A DNA stretch of 38,054 bases, from contig NZ_JACDCW010000032.1 in assembly GCF_013817345.1 (NCBI RefSeq), positions 1 to 38,054 of the forward strand. Reading direction: 5' to 3'. The notes beneath the pieces are model-generated. The model did no database searches and was not told where the DNA came from. It saw only the letters and a list, made by a program, of their open reading frames with translations. Of this stretch, positions 36,712 to 38,054 are shown in pieces. This DNA comes from Methylibium sp. (GTDB lineage Bacteria; Pseudomonadota; Gammaproteobacteria; Burkholderiales; Burkholderiaceae_C). Position 1 is the first letter of the stretch, and each line of letters opens with the position of its first letter. The translations under genes were made by a program, and so were the position numbers.

Positions 36712-37787
36712 GACCCCGAGCCCTCGCTAGCCACTTGCACCTCGAACTCGCTCGGCCGCCCGATCGCCGCGCTTGCGCGGCGCCAGCGGGCTTCGATGCT
36801 GGCGTCGATGATTCCCATCTCTGTCTCGACCACGCAGCCACCGCGCGCGAGCGCCGCGTCGGGCACGAGGCGGGCGCCGCGCGCGGCCAGGGCCTCGCCG
36901 GCATGGGTTTGCACCAGCGCATGGTCAGCGGGATGCAAGTGCACCCTCACCTGCTGCGCGGCCACGACGGCAGCGGCCAGCGCCTCCTGCGCCACCGCGG
37001 CAACGAACTCGGGCCGGGTCGTCAGTTCGCTTCTGACCACCTGCCGCGCCAAGGCCAGAGCCACCTCGGCCACCTGCCCGGCAAGGCCGTGCTCGAGCTG
37101 CTCGAGCTGGGCGCGATAGGTGCCCGCCAGCGTGCCCATCTGCGCGGTGATCTGCTGCGCATAGCTTTGCTTGAACGCCTCCAGTGCGACAAGGCCGTCG
37201 CGGTAGCCGTCCTGGTAGCCCGACTGACGGGCGGCCTGCAACTGCGCGGCCAGTTCGGCCGGGGTGGGCGGTGAGGCGGGGGCCGACTCGCCGGCGCCCG
37301 GGTCGGCGCGGGGCGCCGTGGCGCCGAAGCTGTCGGGTGTCCAGGCCGCGAAGCTCTTGACTTCTTCGCGTGGGATGAAGCGGGCGTAGCTGCCGCCGGC
37401 GCCGGCCGTCGCAGCGGCGCCGGGTGTGCCGGTGCCGGTTCGCGTACCGGTACGCGTGCCCGCGCCCGCGCCCGCGCCGGCACCTGCAGCCGCACCCGTG
37501 CCCGCACCTGCACCCGTGCCTGCACCCGCACCCGTGGCGGCGCTGGCGCTAGTGCCGCTCGCGAACGATGCAGCCGAACCGGCGCTGAAAGGCGAGCGCT
37601 CATGAAGGGCCGCATCGGCCGCGGCGCGCTCGGCGAAAGAGGCGCCCTTGGGTTCGTCGAAGCGCCGCGTGCGCGCGGCGGGGTCGCGCCCGCCGGGCGA
37701 TGGGGCCGGGTCGCGCCCGAGGGTTTGCCTTGCAGGGTCGCGCGCTTCGGCGCCTGCGGCCGGCTTGTGGTCAGAGGAACTTGTCAT
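36708..37787 (-). CDS. fliH: Flagellar assembly protein FliH, with repetitive linker
   Basis: A 359-residue protein. The C-terminal half is a typical FliH stator: [20 protein letters not shown], the [20 protein letters not shown] region with GxxxG-type helices, and a C-terminal domain ending in [22 protein letters not shown]. The N-terminal part is disordered and holds a Gly-Ala/Gly-Thr tandem repeat at about residues 85-122. It regulates FliI and links it to the C-ring. I start at ATG 37787, overlapping fliG by 17 bases; a GTG at 37799 is the alternative. It is longer than usual for FliH (about 230-260) because of the repetitive region. Confidence 0.92.
   Translation of the reverse strand: MTSSSDHKPAAGAEARDPARQTLGRDPAPSPGGRDPAARTRRFDEPKGASFAERAAADAALHERSPFSAGSAASFASGTSASAATGAGAGTGAGAGTGAAAGAGAGAGAGTRTGTRTGTGTPGAAATAGAGGSYARFIPREEVKSFAAWTPDSFGATAPRADPGAGESAPASPPTPAELAAQLQAARQSGYQDGYRDGLVALEAFKQSYAQQITAQMGTLAGTYRAQLEQLEHGLAGQVAEVALALARQVVRSELTTRPEFVAAVAQEALAAAVVAAQQVRVHLHPADHALVQTHAGEALAARGARLVPDAALARGGCVVETEMGIIDASIEARWRRASAAIGRPSEFEVQVASEGSGS
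37422..37535. repeat. Hexamer-type tandem repeat within fliH
   Basis: Degenerate six-base units of the form GGNGCN or GGNACN (minus strand) repeat for over 100 bases, coding alternating Gly-Ala and Gly-Thr plus a Thr-Arg variant. Because the unit is six bases, slippage would change length without shifting the frame. Confidence 0.75.
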
Positions 37788-38054
37788 CACCGCCGCCACT
37801 CAGCACCACCTGGCCTTCGTCGGCCAGACGGCGAACGATCTTGAGCATTTCCTTCTGCTCGGCCTCAACCTCGGACACGCGCACCGGACCGCGCGATTCC
37901 AGGTCTTCGCGCAGCGTCTCAGCCGCACGCGTGGACATGTTGGTGAAGATCTTCTCGCGCAGCTCGGGCGTGGCGCCCTTGAGCGCGATGACGAGCGATT
38001 CGCTCTGCACTTCCTTGAGCAGCGCCTGCACGCCACGGTCGTCGATCTTGAGCA
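37771..38054 (-). CDS. fliG: Flagellar motor switch protein FliG (C-terminal part)
   Basis: Partial: the gene continues beyond the right edge and only the last 93 residues are visible. They carry the torque-generating C-terminal FliG domain: LKIDDRGVQALLKEV, ELREKIFTNMSTRAAETLRED with the conserved charged ridge, and the final [15 protein letters not shown]. FliG sits on the MS ring and meets the stators. It overlaps the fliH start by 17 bases. Confidence 0.96.
   Translation of the reverse strand, partial: LKIDDRGVQALLKEVQSESLVIALKGATPELREKIFTNMSTRAAETLREDLESRGPVRVSEVEAEQKEMLKIVRRLADEGQVVLSGGGDDKFL

Noticed and set aside
1-38054. CRISPR arrays, tRNA or rRNA genes, insertion sequences, prophage
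   Set aside because: No regularly spaced direct repeats, cloverleaf-like sequences, transposase motifs or phage genes were seen on reading both strands.

Overview
The window is about 38 kb of GC-rich DNA (roughly two-thirds G+C). It is densely coded with short intergenic gaps, and looks like a chromosomal segment of a motile betaproteobacterium of the order Burkholderiales, probably Comamonadaceae or a close relative. The reasons are the fliG-to-fliR gene order, the MCP and CheA protein types, and GC-rich hairpin repeats that I recall as common in Comamonadaceae genomes. I see no rRNA, tRNA, CRISPR array, transposase or phage gene. Species assignment is an inference.

Layout. (1) 1-1479, plus strand: the 3' part of a LOG-family phosphoribohydrolase gene, then arginase. 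(2) 1540-6944, minus strand: a tightly coupled operon reading EamA transporter, DUF429 (RNase H-fold) protein, Lhr-like DEXH helicase, YkvA-type membrane protein and secreted thermonuclease. (3) 7257-9485, minus: a TonB-dependent outer-membrane receptor. (4) 9627-19163, minus: a chemotaxis cluster reading short CheZ-like protein, CheY, CheA, a small proline-rich reading frame, two MCPs ending in a CheR/CheB-docking pentapeptide, CheW and a Cache-domain MCP. (5) 19373-23171, plus: an REC-histidine kinase, a LuxR-type response regulator, a GFA-family zinc protein and a PAS-GAF-GGDEF diguanylate cyclase. (6) 23266-26762, plus: a decayed MCP remnant, tungstate-binding protein TupA without its transporter, an FAD-dependent oxidoreductase and a family 2 glycosyltransferase. 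(7) 26832-28645: a minus-strand periplasmic M48 peptidase and two plus-strand low-complexity proteins. (8) 28706-38054, minus: the flagellar operon fliG(partial)-H-I-J-K-L-M-N-O-P-Q-R, ending at a strong terminator.

How the genes work together. The MCPs signal through CheW and CheA to CheY. The CheZ-like protein is the probable CheY-P phosphatase, and CheY-P acts on the FliG/FliM/FliN switch encoded by the flagellar operon. A FliA (sigma-28)-like promoter lies in front of cheY, which would link chemotaxis to late flagellar expression. The diguanylate cyclase may add c-di-GMP control of motility (inference).

Points most worth a second look: an in-frame insertion of an intergenic-type palindromic repeat into the helicase gene; the helicase/DUF429/thermonuclease operon as a possible nucleic-acid processing module; the short CheZ-like protein; a repeat hairpin that overlaps the ribosome-binding site of the LuxR regulator; and an MCP relic that looks like an internal deletion between two AQR-coding sites.
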